A stretch of DNA of 64,000 bases from Marisa cornuarietis (GCA_004794655.1 SMMW01000056.1:868001-932000), one strand, 5' to 3'. Counted from the first letter of the stretch, positions 24,860 through 38,020 are shown. Notes: generated by a model not told the origin, from the sequence alone. Numbers and translations are program-made.

Positions 24860-27800
24860 TTTGTTATGGCGTCGCGTTGCTCCCTATAAGAAAGCTGTTC
24901 CCGTCTATGTTTCTATGCACGTAAGATGCTTTTAATATTATTTTTCTTGTTTTTGGAAGCGTTCAATTTCTTTTTTTCCCCGTTCTTTCTGGAATGCATT
25001 ACCAGTAAGTCTCGGGAATATCCCAACCATCGAGCTCTTTCGTTCAGCCTGAAAACTCTTTTTTTTGGAAAATCTTTGACCAGGATTAATTGTCCTTTGA
25101 AGACCTTATTGTGTTGGTAAAGTGCGTGCGCACGTTTGTTTTTATGCTGAATTTTGTAGTTGTAATGTATGATTATGTGGGCTGTTACTATGTTACATGA
25201 AGGCTTGTATAGGTCTTAGGTGTCTCAGCATTGCAAAACGCAAGGAGAAAGCTTCATTAAATTGCGCTGTATAAATGTACTTAATTATTTTTACCTTGCA
25301 ACGGATTAGATAAAAAAAAGTAATGAAAAAATATTAACTGTAATTTTTCTGATTTATTACAAACGGGTTCACGCTGTGACCTCTGACCAAACCTTTTACC
25401 TTTTTTTTTTTACCCCTGACGCCGAATCGTTTTTATCGAATTTTCTTTACGTGATTACGTGAAATTCTGCTGAAGAGTTCTGTGGAGGCTTGTGAAAGCA
25501 GGATTTACCTTTTAACATCTCTCCAGCTCTGTTTCTATAGACCGTCTCTATTTTCTTCAAGCCGTTGAACGATTCGGTAATAAAAGGTTAGGGCTGGCCA
25601 TGCTGCGGGGATGTCAAAAGGCTGTACGAGGGGCACCAGGAGATTGGAGAGGGTTTCTGAGATAGACAACCAGACGAAAGTCGATACCAATCAACATCAA
25701 ACGTCCTTCTGTGTAGGTACTGCTCTCTTCGGCAGAGTAGCATAAGGTCACATTATAGCATCATTTACATTGATGTGTACCTTATTATTAGATTGATATT
25801 AAAAATAGTCCAGTTGTGCCAAACTGTTTTGATGGTCATCCCTTTTGACTTTTGGTTTTTGCGCCAGCAGAAAAAACTTCATCACACGTGAAATGTTAAT
25901 CCTAAAATAAAAGTATTATGAAGACAAGAACAACGAATGTAAACAGCAATAAAAAGCTCAAGAACAAGGCTTAAATAGTTATTCTATTTTTTTTCTTTAA
26001 GTCAAGCACCTTCGTTCCCCTTCTTCCCACAATCCTTTCTGCCTTTCCACCTCGAGAATGCCACTGTAAGTCATACATCTTGCCAGTAAAAATAAACTCT
26101 TCGGAACTGGCAAGGGAAACGATTTTCCGTAGCAAAGAAAGGGGCACATTACTCCTGATGTCCGTGTTTGCAGTTTGTCCTGTCGTTAGGACACGACAGT
26201 AAATTCACCCTGAAGTTCAGGCGGCCATTTGCCAGGCGTCAGGATACAGCGTGGACTGAAGCCATGGAGGTCGGCATGAAGAGCTGACCCGGAAATAAAA
26301 ACTTCCTAACGTGAACTCATAAATCGTTTGTTTGCCCTCGGCCCGGTAAATAGGACAGTTCGAGATGGAGAAAACAGGATCTCTGTAAGTCTGTCTTGCA
26401 AGTAAAAATAAAATGCAAATCTCCAGTTAGCTCAATAGTTTTTCAGGCTATTCAAGAGTTATCTTAATACAAACACCCTCAGCACACCACACACATACAT
26501 TTAGAGAGAGAGAGAGGGAGAGAGAGAGAGAGCAATATTTTGCTCTTGAGAATATCGGTATGACAGCTGACAAAAATGAAAAACTGTTATAGTCACCTAT
26601 TCGACATTGTGTGTGTGTGTGTGTGTGTGTTGTGTTTGGAGGGACTGAGTGCGTGTGGGTTTATAAGTAACAGTGAATATATATTTATCCAAATGTATCC
26701 TTAATAATATTTACATTTTGCGTCTATCTATCGATTGAATCAAAAAGTGTCACGATAATTAGCGTTGGTTAGCCATTGCCCGATAGATAGATATCTGTGT
26801 ATTTTAAGAATGGAGAAAGGGTATTACCCAATTTTGGGGAAACATATCTTGCAAGATTTAACCACTCGCCATTTATTGAAACAATTTTTCAACTACTAGT
26901 CCTTTAATAACAACTAAAGAAGCTCAGTGTGATGAGCGGTTAGTGCACTCAACTGCAAAGGTCGGGGTCCGCCTAGACCTGTTGCTAGATTGCTCCCCCC
27001 CTTGCCCATCCTACAGTTTATTTATAAGGGGAGGTAAATGCAGTAAGGCAAAGACTCTGCCTTCTATATGTTGTGACAATGAATGGCCTCTAGTCTGTGA
27101 CACTCTTCAGCTTTTATGTGTCCAGCACATAAGTACACGTCACATGCAGAGTGTACCTCTTGTGGAAGGACAGGCAAGAGTGAAACGAATATGTGAAACG
27201 AGCTTCCAGCCCTCAACCTTATAGCTGAGTCTACACACCGGCCATAAATGTTCTTGCATTGCTTGACATTCGGCATTCCCAGCCACCCAGCCACCCAGCT
27301 GGTTTCATCGATTCATTTCAAATTACACTGTGCAAGCACAGCTTTAAATCACTTTTGTTTAGCAGCCCATCTCTTCTCCAGCTCCAACCCCCACAAACAT
27401 CTTTGCCACACAGGGCAGACTTCCCTCCCCTCCACCGCTGAGGTAATATGCTGAGCCAGACACGTAAAATTCACGCATCTAATCACTAATGCGCTCCCAT
27501 CTCTTGGCGGCGCGGGGAGGTGGTGGCTGAGGTGAAGCCAAAGATGTCTGTATATGTTTTATGATTCAATCATGCGAGGTCGCGCGTCGTCCAGCAGACG
27601 AGGGCGGAAGACTCCATGAAAACGCCAGGCTTCATTCTGAGTCTTGCACGCTCCCTGACACGCCGATAGATGGCGCGATAGAGCGGAGCGCGGGGTCTGG
27701 CGATTTATCTGTTGCTGTCCGCGATACTTGTGGCCCAAGATTTGTTCGCGTCCCGTGAAAATAAAAGAAAATGTCAGAAAATGCTGAAGGATACCCACGG

Positions 27801-28330
27801 TTGGGCTCAGCGTGATTGTGATTGGATGTACAGAAGGGAAGAGCTGGAGGACAAGGAGCTCAGAGGTGAAGAGGGTAGCACACGTGTATGTGTGTACGTA
27901 TATATATATATATGTGTGTGTGTGTTCTCCCTCAGCTTTCGTTCCCCTGCTCTCTCTATTTGTCGCCTTTTAAATATATTGAAGCAGTACCTCCCCAGTG
28001 GCTGTTTGAAGATAAAACTTTTACCACATTACTAACAGACACACAGACAATCGCTTTCAAACAACAATGCATTATTTAATGGTATCTGATCTTGTTATCT
28101 ATTAACGGATGCTTGTCGTCGTCGTGTCTTTCAGTCACACAGGTGAGCTGGCGACATGGCGCAGATTTCCAGAAACACATAAGCTTACAGAGGCCCCAAA
28201 CACGCATACGCACTCTCGCCTAAGGAATTAAGAAGTGCCTAGTCGTGAGGACCTAAAAAAGCCATCGGTAAAGTAACATAAAGATAGCATGCTAGAATTC
28301 ATTCTAGGAATCGTATTCACTGCGCCACGA
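24860..28330. other. anonymous stretch with microsatellites
   Basis: Includes (GA)n at 26503-26532, (GT)12 at 26607-26630 and a short TA/GT run at 27897-27925. A possible third tRNA-like head lies at 26927-26985. No protein-coding gene was recognised. Confidence 0.5.
26927..26985 (+). mobile_element. possible degenerate tRNA-SINE head
   Basis: TGTGATGAGCGGTTAGTGCA resembles a tRNA A box of SINE type, followed by CTCAACTGCAAAGGTCGGGG, which keeps the layout but only a poor B box. No core or tail could be identified. Confidence 0.3.
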
Positions 28331-28336
28331 ACCATT

Positions 28337-28344
28337 AAAAAAAA
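28337..28344 (-). terminator. Pol III T8 terminator for tRNA-Ala
   Basis: On the minus strand a run of eight Ts lies 22 nt past the tRNA 3' end. A T4 run comes earlier, at 28356-28359. Either would end RNA polymerase III transcription. Confidence 0.7.
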
Positions 28345-28366
28345 TTCATGCGGACAAAATAAGCTA

Positions 28367-28439
28367 TGGAGATGCGGGGTATCGATCCCCGTACCTCTCG
28401 CATGCTAAGCGAGCGCTCTACCATTTGAGCTACATCCCC
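28367..28439 (-). tRNA. tRNA-Ala (AGC anticodon)
   Basis: A 73-nt cloverleaf can be folded by eye on the minus strand. The acceptor stem is GGGGATG/CATCTCC with discriminator A. The D-arm is GCTC...GAGC, and the anticodon stem CTCGC/GCGAG carries loop TTAGCAT (anticodon AGC, which reads GCU and is read as IGC after modification). The T-stem is CGGGG/CCCCG with loop ATCGATA. There is no intron. The CCA end is not encoded, as normal for a nuclear tRNA. The internal A box (TAGCTCAAATGG) and B box (GGATCGATACC, one or two bases off consensus) serve as the Pol III promoter. Stems are fully paired, so it looks functional. It stands alone rather than in a cluster. Confidence 0.96.
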
Positions 28440-28444
28440 GATTA

Positions 28445-29870
28445 TTTATATGCAGAGAAAAAATGTATAAACAAGAATCTTGAGGGCTAGCCTCGTGCCT
28501 GTATATTTCCTTCTGGGTGGTATGACTAGAAGGGCTAAAAATTAGTATATAGTCGAAACATCACTTGGGTCGATTCTGTTTCAATACTCGGTGGTGACAA
28601 CTGACTCGTTGAAAATATGTGTCGCTAATGGACATTAGGAAAGCTCTGTGGATGAAAGCATTAGAAACAAATTACGTCCATCAATCAGGGAATAATCAAT
28701 CCTTCAGGCAATCATGCATCATTTCACGCAGTATGTTTCTGGATACTTAAATTCGGATATTTCTTTTCTGTAGACTGAATCTAACAAAGGCTACTTCGCA
28801 TGCGCCAAACGAGAAGGTGGGTGGGGGTGGGGGAAACAGCAAAGAAGGCGTCCTCATTTATGGAAAAGCTCTAAACGAAAGTTTAATTTCTTTCCGCGGT
28901 GAATTAATAAAGCTGTAATACTTTTCTTTTTTTTTTATCTAACAACGATATTCATTAAAATGACTCCTCGAATATTGTGCTAATCCAGGGATGCATGCTC
29001 CAGCTGCACTGAGAGCTTCTTTGAGAAAAATTGCTGCTTTATTATGTTTGTTTTCAAGTTGGGGTAAGGGGAGAAGTGCCGGGAGGAGCTAGTGGAGGCT
29101 GGCAATCCCGACTAGGTGCAGAAGCGTGCAGTCCAGGACGCGAGTCAGTGAACCGAGACCGGAGTACAGTGAGCTGTGCAGCACACGCGCACACTGTTGG
29201 TCCCAGCTCCGTCTTCACTAATGAGCTTGGCTTCCGCTGGAGCCTTCCTGCCTCAGATCTGGTCAAACGAAGCGTAAAGGCTTTTCGCATACTGCTCTGT
29301 CGTTCGACCGCAGCACCACGCGCCCGGCATCCGCTCTAGGCACGTGACCACCTCCTAGTCACGTGAACAGCCTACCGTCTCCAGTGGGCAGAAGGGCTCG
29401 GCAGATAAGGGTGAGGATACGGGGACGCACCAATCATGTAGCGACTCTAGCGCTGCTCGATGATGGGAGCTATCACAAGCTGCTCATGAAATGGAAGAGG
29501 GAGAGCAGCACATGATAAATATTGTGACCGCAACAGAATCATCGCCACTTAGGGAAAGTTTGTCATTACAAATCAATGTGTACGGCCATCAGGAATTCGT
29601 GATACACACACGCGCACACTCGCAGGTAACATGGCGCATGGTAGGAACGTTGGAACTTTGCAATTTGGAAGGTTCCACGTGCGTTTTTCCTAGCAGTGCA
29701 GGACAAAGTGTCCGACCTTCCACGATCCGTGAATATCTGCTTCACCGGCGTCCTGGGTGGGCTGCATAAGCCTATATATCTTGTTTTGTTTTATAAATGA
29801 GCTCATAATTCTCCAAACAGCCTTTTCGTGCTCATAAATTTACCGGCGATTTTGCGAACGAAAAACAGGG
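28445..29870. other. anonymous stretch
   Basis: No gene was recognised. Opposed open frames at 29031-29339 reflect GC-rich sequence with no domain. Confidence 0.45.
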
Positions 29871-29873
29871 CTG

Positions 29874-29874
<1 letters not shown>

Positions 29875-29931
<57 letters not shown>
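29875..29931. repeat. (AC)28 microsatellite
   Basis: An uninterrupted AC run, followed after a short spacer by a TA run at 29945-29960. Confidence 0.97.
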
Positions 29932-29935
<4 letters not shown>

Positions 29936-29944
29936 AAACACAAA

Positions 29945-29960
29945 TATATATATATATATA
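29945..29960. repeat. (AT)8 microsatellite
   Basis: AT run a few bases after the AC repeat. Confidence 0.9.
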
Positions 29961-29964
29961 GACA

Positions 29965-31265
29965 CATACATAACAAAACAATGTTTATTCAGCTGGAGTA
30001 CAGTCACAATTAACTGGTCATCTCGACGGTGGCCCACCGGATCTAAAACAGCCCGGACTGTTCTCCGACAGAGTGATGGATGTTGCCGGACCTCATCACT
30101 TCCACCACCACCCCCTTCCAAGTCGCCCCCGTCGAGCGGCTGTGATGTTAATTAACCACCAAGGAGTCTACCGGATGCCTGCCTGACCCCTTTCCTGCCA
30201 GCAAAGAAAAGAGCCCTGCCCGGGAAGCCTGCTCATTGATGGAAGAGCCGGCCGCTTTGTTCGACGGAACAGCCAGACACCCAGACCCACTGCAGGACAT
30301 CCGGTGGGTTTTCTGGCTTCTGGCCACCCGGAGAACAAAACGATTTCTCCATCGAGCACAGTTATGCAGTACGGTAGACAGCTGAAACAAGGGAACAAAA
30401 CTGTGATGCTTTCACAGAATATTGGACCATAGCTTTAATGCAGCTTCCATTAACAGCAGGACCGCTATGGCTTCTCTTCTCTGCTTTAAAATATTTCGGC
30501 CATGTCTCCCAGACCTAATACAGTCCACACTATTGGAATGTTCACACCACCGCAGATGTGGGCTTCCCTCGACCATTCGTTTTGAATGGTTTCTTCTTTC
30601 GCATCTCTCTTGCTGTCGTCTTAACGCGGTCCATGGAAGTGAAGGTCAGAAGTAATGCTGGGGAAATTAAAGGTCTAGTGAGGTCAATAAAAAACGACTG
30701 GTCCGACATCTAAGCGGGATGTAAAATGTTACGACGAAGCTCAAAGTCTGTAGATAAGAAAATGTTAAGAGTGCATGATCCGTAGATTAGAAACCTAAAA
30801 AGTTCTAATTGCAGAGAAATGGAGACAAGTAATCCAATCAAGCGAAAAACAAAATGGCCAAACGAACAAGCATTATAATATACGGCACAAACGGTACAAG
30901 CTTGTCAGGGTCATGTAAAACAATTGGCAAGTGTCATCGGTAAGAATTAAGTGCTTTAAAGCCAAAGTCGAATTCACATGAGAGAAATAGAGAGAAAGAA
31001 AGAAAAACGTGTGTGTGTGTGTTTCCAGATATGAGGGAGTGACATGACATGACATCTTTAATGCCATAGACTCATGGTCATTATGGCATGGGGGAGATAC
31101 AAGGATGGGGGAAAACAACACAAAACAGGATGTTCAACAGCAGTCTATAGGCAAATGGATATATTCATAGAATTTGAACCTAAGTATGATATTGTCATCA
31201 CCCATATTCTCTTACCAGCTAATTATATATATATAGGTATTTCATTATCCATCTATACATACACA
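29965..31265. other. anonymous stretch
   Basis: No gene or element was recognised. A small perfect palindrome (ATGCCATA...TATGGCAT) sits near 31060-31090, just after a triple ATGAC direct repeat. Confidence 0.45.
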
Positions 31266-31268
31266 TCT

Positions 31269-31332
31269 GTGAGTGAGTGAGTGAGTGAGTGAGTGAGTGA
31301 GTGAGTGAGTGAGTGAGTGAGTGAGTGAGTGA
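31269..31332. repeat. (GAGT)16 microsatellite
   Basis: Perfect tetranucleotide array. Confidence 0.97.
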
Positions 31333-31339
31333 CGAGCAT

Positions 31340-33435
31340 AGCTCCAGCAAGGATGTGAGCATCTGTCAGAACAAATATCTCACATCACTGAACTGCTGTA
31401 AACATAATCCAATTATGAGCAAGACCGGTTAAAATTGACTTTTTATAAACATATGTGGACATAAAGATACACCACACATCAAAGCACAGGAACTAGGACT
31501 ATACCTGCTGCCCCACACACAGACAGTATTCATACACCCTCGCCAGAAACCTCACACATATATGAAAAAATATCATTACATCTTACAAGAGGCATTATCA
31601 AATCTCTATCTCTCTTTGTGTGTGAGTGAGAAAAAGAGAGAGAGTGTGTCTGTGTGTGTGCATACACGCGTGGGTATGTGTATAATATACACACTTTCAT
31701 ATATATATATATATGCATGCGTATGTGCGTGGGTGTGTCTATAAGAGAGAGGAGGGGACAGTGAGAGAGCACTTACAAGAAGCGACCAAAATGGAAGGTT
31801 AACGACTGCTGTGTATTGAAGGACCAGCGAAGGAAGGTTTTAACGACAGCTAACGCAATTCTCCATCTTGCTTTTATTGCAGTAAAAAGGGGCACAGGGG
31901 AAATCTAAAGGGAGTTAATGACATCGAAGGACCAGGGGTTAACAGCGTTTTGTTCTACATCTCGCAGCGACCAAGCCAGGAATGAAAGCCCTCCGCCATT
32001 GTAGGAACGATAACTCATGGGTGCCATGAAACACCGATGATGTTCCCAGTTTGGGCAGAAAGTGCTCAAGGTTCGAGTCCTCTGAGAGAACTTAACATTT
32101 CTTAAATGGGAGTCTCGCATCTCGTGTATGTGCAGGGTCAAAGTCAAATAAAATAACCGATTTATATTGCAGAGTGGGCGGTGTTTGCATGTGGCACGTG
32201 CAGAGATAATGACCATTAATTTCTTGTTCGATAGTTTATGCTACACATTTTGCAATTGTTTTCAGTTCGTTTTTAGTTTACTTGTGGCTCATGTTTCTCA
32301 ACACGCATCTTGGAGTTATCAGAATCGTAATGCCTTAATGAGACCTGACATCTAGCTTGAGGCCTAGAACATGGTTCTGTTACGTGCTTCGGAAAGAAAA
32401 TTCTGAGAATAATTATATTTCTTTTTCCATTGCACTATACAGTCCTTTTCAAGCTTTGATGACAGTACCTCATCAAGATTTTCTAAATGCTGTACTACCA
32501 CTCCTAAATAGTGAACGATATTAAAGATTACCGTTACTGAACATATTAAGTCAGGCCCTCGTTCTGAGATCCATTTCCATGGAGATGTCCAATAGCATTC
32601 TTACCATCACGTATCATACTGGTCTCAGCCCGAGGTACGTGATTGTGGAGAGTAACTTGCGAACTGAGTGCCCACGAGGTTTTCCTACTTTCATTTCCAA
32701 TAGACTGATGACTGAGGTCACGTGATCCAGCAAGTCCCAGCGTCAGACGCCAGCCATGTCCGTTTTCGTTTGCGCGTGCTCTGTAGCTGGTCTGCACAAA
32801 GTTGTTTGAATTCCGACTGTACATGCGGACATTTTCTTTCACACAAACATTATAGTATTGTGCACAAATTTCTTTTGAAAAACTCTTTGACTCGCCTCGA
32901 TGCTTACCAGGCTGATTTAATATTGCTTAAATTAAAGCACCAAGACTATAGTTTTTATAATCACTTCTGCATTCTTCTTATCGGTTCTGCATCACATTTT
33001 CTTCTTTCAACATTGTTAAGAGATTACAGTGCCCGATATCTCTCAGATAGGTTCTTGCTATAAAGCTGTGGTGTTCTGAGTCTTTCTTTAAGTCCTTTGC
33101 GCTGTTGTATTCTTATGTTTAATCATATCTTAGTTGTGCGACAAGTTTCTGTTTGTGCCTATTATTTGAACTCGATAATTGTTGCCGATATTTGCCCTCC
33201 TTATGTGTAGTGCAAGCGCAAGCTTTTTATGTAAATATAGATTTTCTTCATGAGCCATAATAAAAACTTTCTGGAAATTCTTTCCCGATAGTTTATTCCT
33301 CTCACCCCTGTCCTGTTTCTTAAGTAGTCATCGTACATTTCGGTGGGGTTTCTTTTTTAACACTACGTTGCCTTCTCGAAAACTAGCTGATACAGTAAAG
33401 TTAATGCTTTCTGTGAAGAGAGGTAATACAGCAAA
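31340..33435. other. anonymous stretch with short microsatellites
   Basis: Includes an AT run at 31699-31714 and GA/GT patches at 31610-31665. No gene was recognised. Confidence 0.45.
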
Positions 33436-33441
33436 ATAGCC

Positions 33442-33470
33442 CACTATACTGCTGTAGTGGCAGTATAGTG
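33442..33470. repeat. perfect 11-bp-stem hairpin
   Basis: CACTATACTGC (33442-33452), a 7-nt loop, then its exact complement GCAGTATAGTG (33460-33470). Function is unknown. Confidence 0.8.
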
Positions 33471-33474
33471 TGCA

Positions 33475-36235
33475 CCACTGACACGACCCTCCCGTGAGCT
33501 GTGTTCAAGAAGCGGCGAAAAATGCAGAGTGAGACATTTCACGAGGGCTGAGGGACCGCCTTGCATCTGCCAAGAACTTGGTACGTCCCCCATTTTGTTA
33601 TCCTCTCTGTCCTTCCTTATCCCAGTTCTCGTACCCCCCACATCTGTCGCCGAAGGTCACCGTTTACTTGTATCCCTGTGGCGACCACGAGACTGTCCCG
33701 GATGTGACGTAGAGCTCGTGCTGCGCCGCCAGCGCTCGCCGTGTGGCTGGCTTCTTTGCTGGAGATTAATGAGAAATAATCCGTACCACTTCGTCGCTGA
33801 GTCATTAAGGACAGAAATAATGAACCGCGGCTGCGACTGGTGAGCCTCTAATTTGCAGAAGCCTGGACTCTTCTTTCTTTGTCGTGTCAAGCCCAGGCTA
33901 CCCCTGTGTCAGCCATCTTGACAGATGAAGACGTGTACACGGCTGATGGCCTGGAGGCCTTGATACTTAATAAGTTTTCTTTTCCCCTTGCCGTCCAATC
34001 CGCAGGAACAGCTGGTTTGTAGCGCTTTAGCTCGCTCGGCAATTGAGCCCCTGGCGAGACTACAGTCATCTGAGTGCAAAGCTACCACAGCAGCTAATGA
34101 CTCCGTCTTGCAGTTGGTAGCCAAGATGACGGTCGCATTTACTCTAACGGACTCACGACAGCTTCCCTTTTTCGGATTTAGCTTGATTTTCTTCGCGGAA
34201 GAATATTTGCTTTCATGTCTGAATTTGGATGCAGATGCCAACTTACGGACAGGCGGCAGTTTCAGTTTCATGCAGTCTGCTTCGGCGAAGCAGGTCAAGC
34301 CCATGCGAAGTCCAAACCCATTAGCACAAATCTATGGAGGAAGGCCCCACCCCTTTTGAGACTGTTTCTCAAGCCCAAAAATGCCTTGGAATAGGTTATG
34401 ACATGTGGCTTTCTTCGGAACAGTTTGAAATCTTTTTCCATGCTACACCCTTCTTTCAATATTTCCCCCCATGAAACACTATTTTCTTTCAAAATTAAAA
34501 CACTTCTTGTCTTTTCTGCAAGCCGGATGCTAGCAACTGAGGGCTAAATCAATAATGTTTCGTCAGTGTTTTTTGTCCGATGTTTAAATTTTGTGACCAG
34601 GATAGGTTGTCTTACACCATAGTACACCGCCCTAAGTCTGGAGGTCAATGTTACTCTCAGAAAAATCTCCCCGAACTTTCCATTCCTAAAAAAGTAAATA
34701 TCGACGAAAAATCGTAGAGCTCGGTGTATCGTCCCGACCTTGTCTTCCAGGTCAATGCATAGCAACACTGCCAGGAAGTGGGGCAGGCGGCCACAGGACA
34801 TCTGAATATTTCTGTTTCATTCCATGACTATCTCCCTGTTGATCATCTCCTTGTAACTCTCCAAGTTATCTCATTGTAATTTGTGAACATCTCCCTATTA
34901 TTTCATTGTAATTCATGGTACGTGTGTATACGTCCTTTGACGGATTTTTTTTTGTTCACCTTTTTGAAATGACAGCTTCAATATCACAGTTACATAAAGA
35001 TAAACAACACTTACTATACAGCTCAGTAAATAAATTAATTAATAAACCTTAGTTTGAAAGACATTCAAGCTTATCACATTGATCAAGATAAGGAATCAAG
35101 CCAAGGAGTGAAGATTGTGAAAATATTTCAGACTAGGCAAAGTGAGGGATGATGTATGATTATGTGGTCTTCCTGTGATGTTGCTTTTCACTGAATAAAG
35201 ACAAGGCGCAATCCTCTCCTTCCCGGCGACCTCCCCAAAACAAATAACTGCCCAAATTGTGCAACGGGAGAGTTTTACAGTCACAGGCCTAGGCCAGCCT
35301 CGAAAAGGCAACCTTTTCTTGGGGAGCACCAAAAGAACATATCTCACAGGAAACAAAATCTAATCATTCGACAAAACAAAAGTTGAGATGTTTGGCACTT
35401 TGGCGATAGTACACGTCTGAGACTTGAAACTTGAGAAAGTAATAAGTCTCCACTATTCATGTTTTCTCCATCTGTAAGTCTAGTCTTCCTAAAAGGCCTT
35501 TTGTTTTAAGATATATTTGTTTCCATCCATTTGTGCTTTCTTTTTGTTTTTTTCCCCGCTTGCATTAGTGTGCTTATCGAAACCTTGACATTATTTCGAA
35601 GAATGCGTTAGAAATGAAATAAGCAAGATTTCAAAATATGTAGGTTGTTCTATTATAATTGCAATTGATACTGTTATACTGTAAGGACACTGGAAAAAGA
35701 GCTGACAGATGAAAGCTATTTGTTTTAGAGTGTTGGTGTTGGCGAGTAGTTCTGGCGACATCTGATACAAGTCATTCTGCATCAGTAACAGACTTTGTTC
35801 ACTTCGGTCAGTGGGAAAAATACCCGAGGAAGAGGATTAGACGAAAAGAAGAAAGCAACAAAATGTTAAAAAAAACTAGCAGGAGCGGGCGCTTCTTCTT
35901 CTTCTAATTATTATTATTAAAAGAAGAAGGGATGAGCAACGTAATAAGAAAGCACTGAAACATTTTAAAGGTGTTAAAACAAGCAAGAAAATGTCATGCT
36001 GAATCAAATTTAAGTGTCACGTGAGAAAGGTAAATCATATGAATACCGCCCTTATCATCGAAACACAACCATGCGATATCTTCAAGAATTTGACAGCAAC
36101 CAGCACATGCGTTCCCCCAAGATCTCCACGGGGTCAGGCTGATTCTGCCAGAAGACATGGAGAAGATGTGGATGTCATTTCCAGTTCAACCAGTTCAGAT
36201 GAGCATTCTTCTGAATGGATACCTGCGCATTACAA
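33475..36235. other. anonymous stretch
   Basis: No gene was recognised. At about 33990-34060 on the minus strand there is a tRNA-like A-box string (ATTGCCGAGCGAGCTAAAGC), discussed in the findings. Opposed open frames at 33909-34359 are not supported as genes. Confidence 0.45.
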
Positions 36236-36240
36236 ATGGA

Positions 36241-36360
<120 letters not shown>

Positions 36361-36430
36361 GTGTTGGTATGTGTCCTTCTGTCTACAGTATGGTAATTGC
36401 GCTATTATTTGCTTCTATTTGCTTTTATTT

Positions 36431-36463
36431 GCGTGCATGCGTGCGTGCGTGCGTGCGTGCGTG
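36431..36463. repeat. (GCGT)n microsatellite
   Basis: Short GCGT/GCAT tetranucleotide array about 70 bp after the CAT repeat. Confidence 0.9.
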
Positions 36464-36591
36464 GTGCACTTCTCGAAGCTCAAAGCTGCTCTTCTTCGCA
36501 ACTAGCTCTAACGAAATTGCTCTTAAGGGTCAGACACAGAGGACGACTGAGAAGTCCTCGAGTCGACAGAGGAAGGACCAGCCATACCGAT

Positions 36592-36672
36592 CCGGCTTAG
36601 GCGAGGTCCTTGGGGCATATGTCCCCGCCACGACATGTGCCCCTAAAGCCGGATGATCTGCAAGGAACCTCG
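36592..36672. repeat. compound hairpin with pseudoknot-like third pairing
   Basis: The outer stem pairs CCGGCTT (36592-36598) with AAGCCGG (36646-36652). The inner stem pairs GGGGCATATGTC (36612-36623) with GACATGTGCCCC (36632-36643), one G-T apposition. The segment between the left stems (GCGAGGTCCTTG, 36601-36612) is itself nearly complementary to CAAGGAACCTCG (36661-36672) outside the hairpin. Function is unknown. Confidence 0.65.
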
Positions 36673-36679
36673 TCAGAGC

Positions 36680-37595
36680 CGTCGATAGTCATGTGCTGCT
36701 ACAGTCATGCGCAGACAGAAGTGCTGAGTCACATGGAGCACGTTTCTTTTTTGAACAGCTCCTGTCACCTAGAAAGTTAGACTCAAATGAGTACAGAACG
36801 ACAAGCTAAATCGTTTACGCTCAAAATTTCGGGTTCGAGAGAACCGTTTGCTCACAATCGTGTCTGAAACACAGGCCTGGCAAACTATACATCAGGACCT
36901 CACTTGACAATCGGCAAAATTGTTAACGGCACCCCAGCATCGCTCGCCACTTTCCTTGTCAAGTGTGTCCAACTACGAGACGAGCTAGTGTCAGTTGTTT
37001 TCCTCCGCGAAAGAGTACGCAAACATGGCGGCCTTTATGACCCGTTCCAGAGGTGTGTTTAAAAGAATTATTAATATTCTTTTTCAACCCTAAATTTTGA
37101 GAGAAAATATTCTAAAGTCGGTATAAATCTTGTATGCCAGTCTTGCTAGTTCCCTTGCGGTTTCCTTTAAATCGATCTTTTACTTGTGTGTGGAGCGAGG
37201 ATCGGGAACATCACATGACATCAGCTTGCCTGTCTATCTTCATCATTTAGCTTTCGCCCTAGTTTTTTGGGTGGGAGGTGGGGGTGTGACTGGAGAAGAC
37301 TTGTGGCTGCAGTAAAGAAGATCTTTAGAATAGCCATCCCCCCATTACTTCCCTTTGAGTGTCGTGGAAATAGTGGCTTAAAGCTCAGGCCAGTTCTGGT
37401 AGTGGGTGGATCGCATCCCCTGTCAGCAGTCGATTAGAAATACAGGATCGTGAGAAGACGCTCTATATCCTGGTTGATATCTTCAATCGACTTAGGAGCA
37501 GGTCATTGATGACAGGTAAACTTCACCTGCCAACCCAGCAGAAAAGTACCTGATTTGTCTGGAAAGGTAAAATAGCGGTGGACGGAGAAAGAAAG
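36680..37595. other. anonymous stretch
   Basis: No gene or element was recognised. Confidence 0.45.
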
Positions 37596-37599
37596 TCTG

Positions 37600-37692
37600 T
37601 TTCCCACTTGTGTTTTAGACACGGTGAGCCACTTACAGTTTCTCTGCAGCCGCTAGGCAATGGTCGCCTTAGCTGTGAGCGCATAGCACTTG
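37600..37692 (-). mobile_element. tRNA-type SINE head (family 2), second copy
   Basis: On the minus strand, ATTGCCTAGCGGCTGCAGAG, AACTGTAAGTGGCTCACCGT and GTCTAAAACA align to the copy at 22822-22910. The A box is clear; the B box is diverged. Confidence 0.5.
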
Positions 37693-37960
37693 ACAGAAAA
37701 AAAATATCCGCAGTCGCTAGTGAATACAGACGATTGCTGAAAGAAGTCTCAATAGTGCTGTTAATGCAGATGAACATAGAACAGCTTCTCGTGTCTCAGT
37801 TAAGTACAGTTTCTTAGTTTCAGCTTCTGAGTAATAATATCTGATCACGAACAGAACTGTTTCGTCCGTCACATGATGTCCTTTCTTTGGCCTCCGTAGA
37901 AAACGATGTTTTACTTGGTGACTGGCTGTGCATGGGTAAAGATTGGTTGATATTTGCAAG

Positions 37961-38020
37961 CGTGGGTGTGGGTGTGTGTGGGGGTGTGGGTGTGTGTGTG
38001 GGTGTGGGTGTGGGTGTGTG
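37961..38020. repeat. GTGTGG/GT low-complexity array
   Basis: Imperfect GGTGTG/GT repeat. It explains the His/Thr/Pro-rich minus-strand open frames. Confidence 0.9.

Noticed and set aside
28265..28340. Possible second tRNA-like gene next to tRNA-Ala on minus (GTGGCGCAGTGAATACG)
   Set aside because: Only an A-box-like string is present, with no B box, stems or anticodon arm.
32069..32085. Lone perfect tRNA B box (GGTTCGAGTCC)
   Set aside because: No matching A box or cloverleaf at the right distance upstream.
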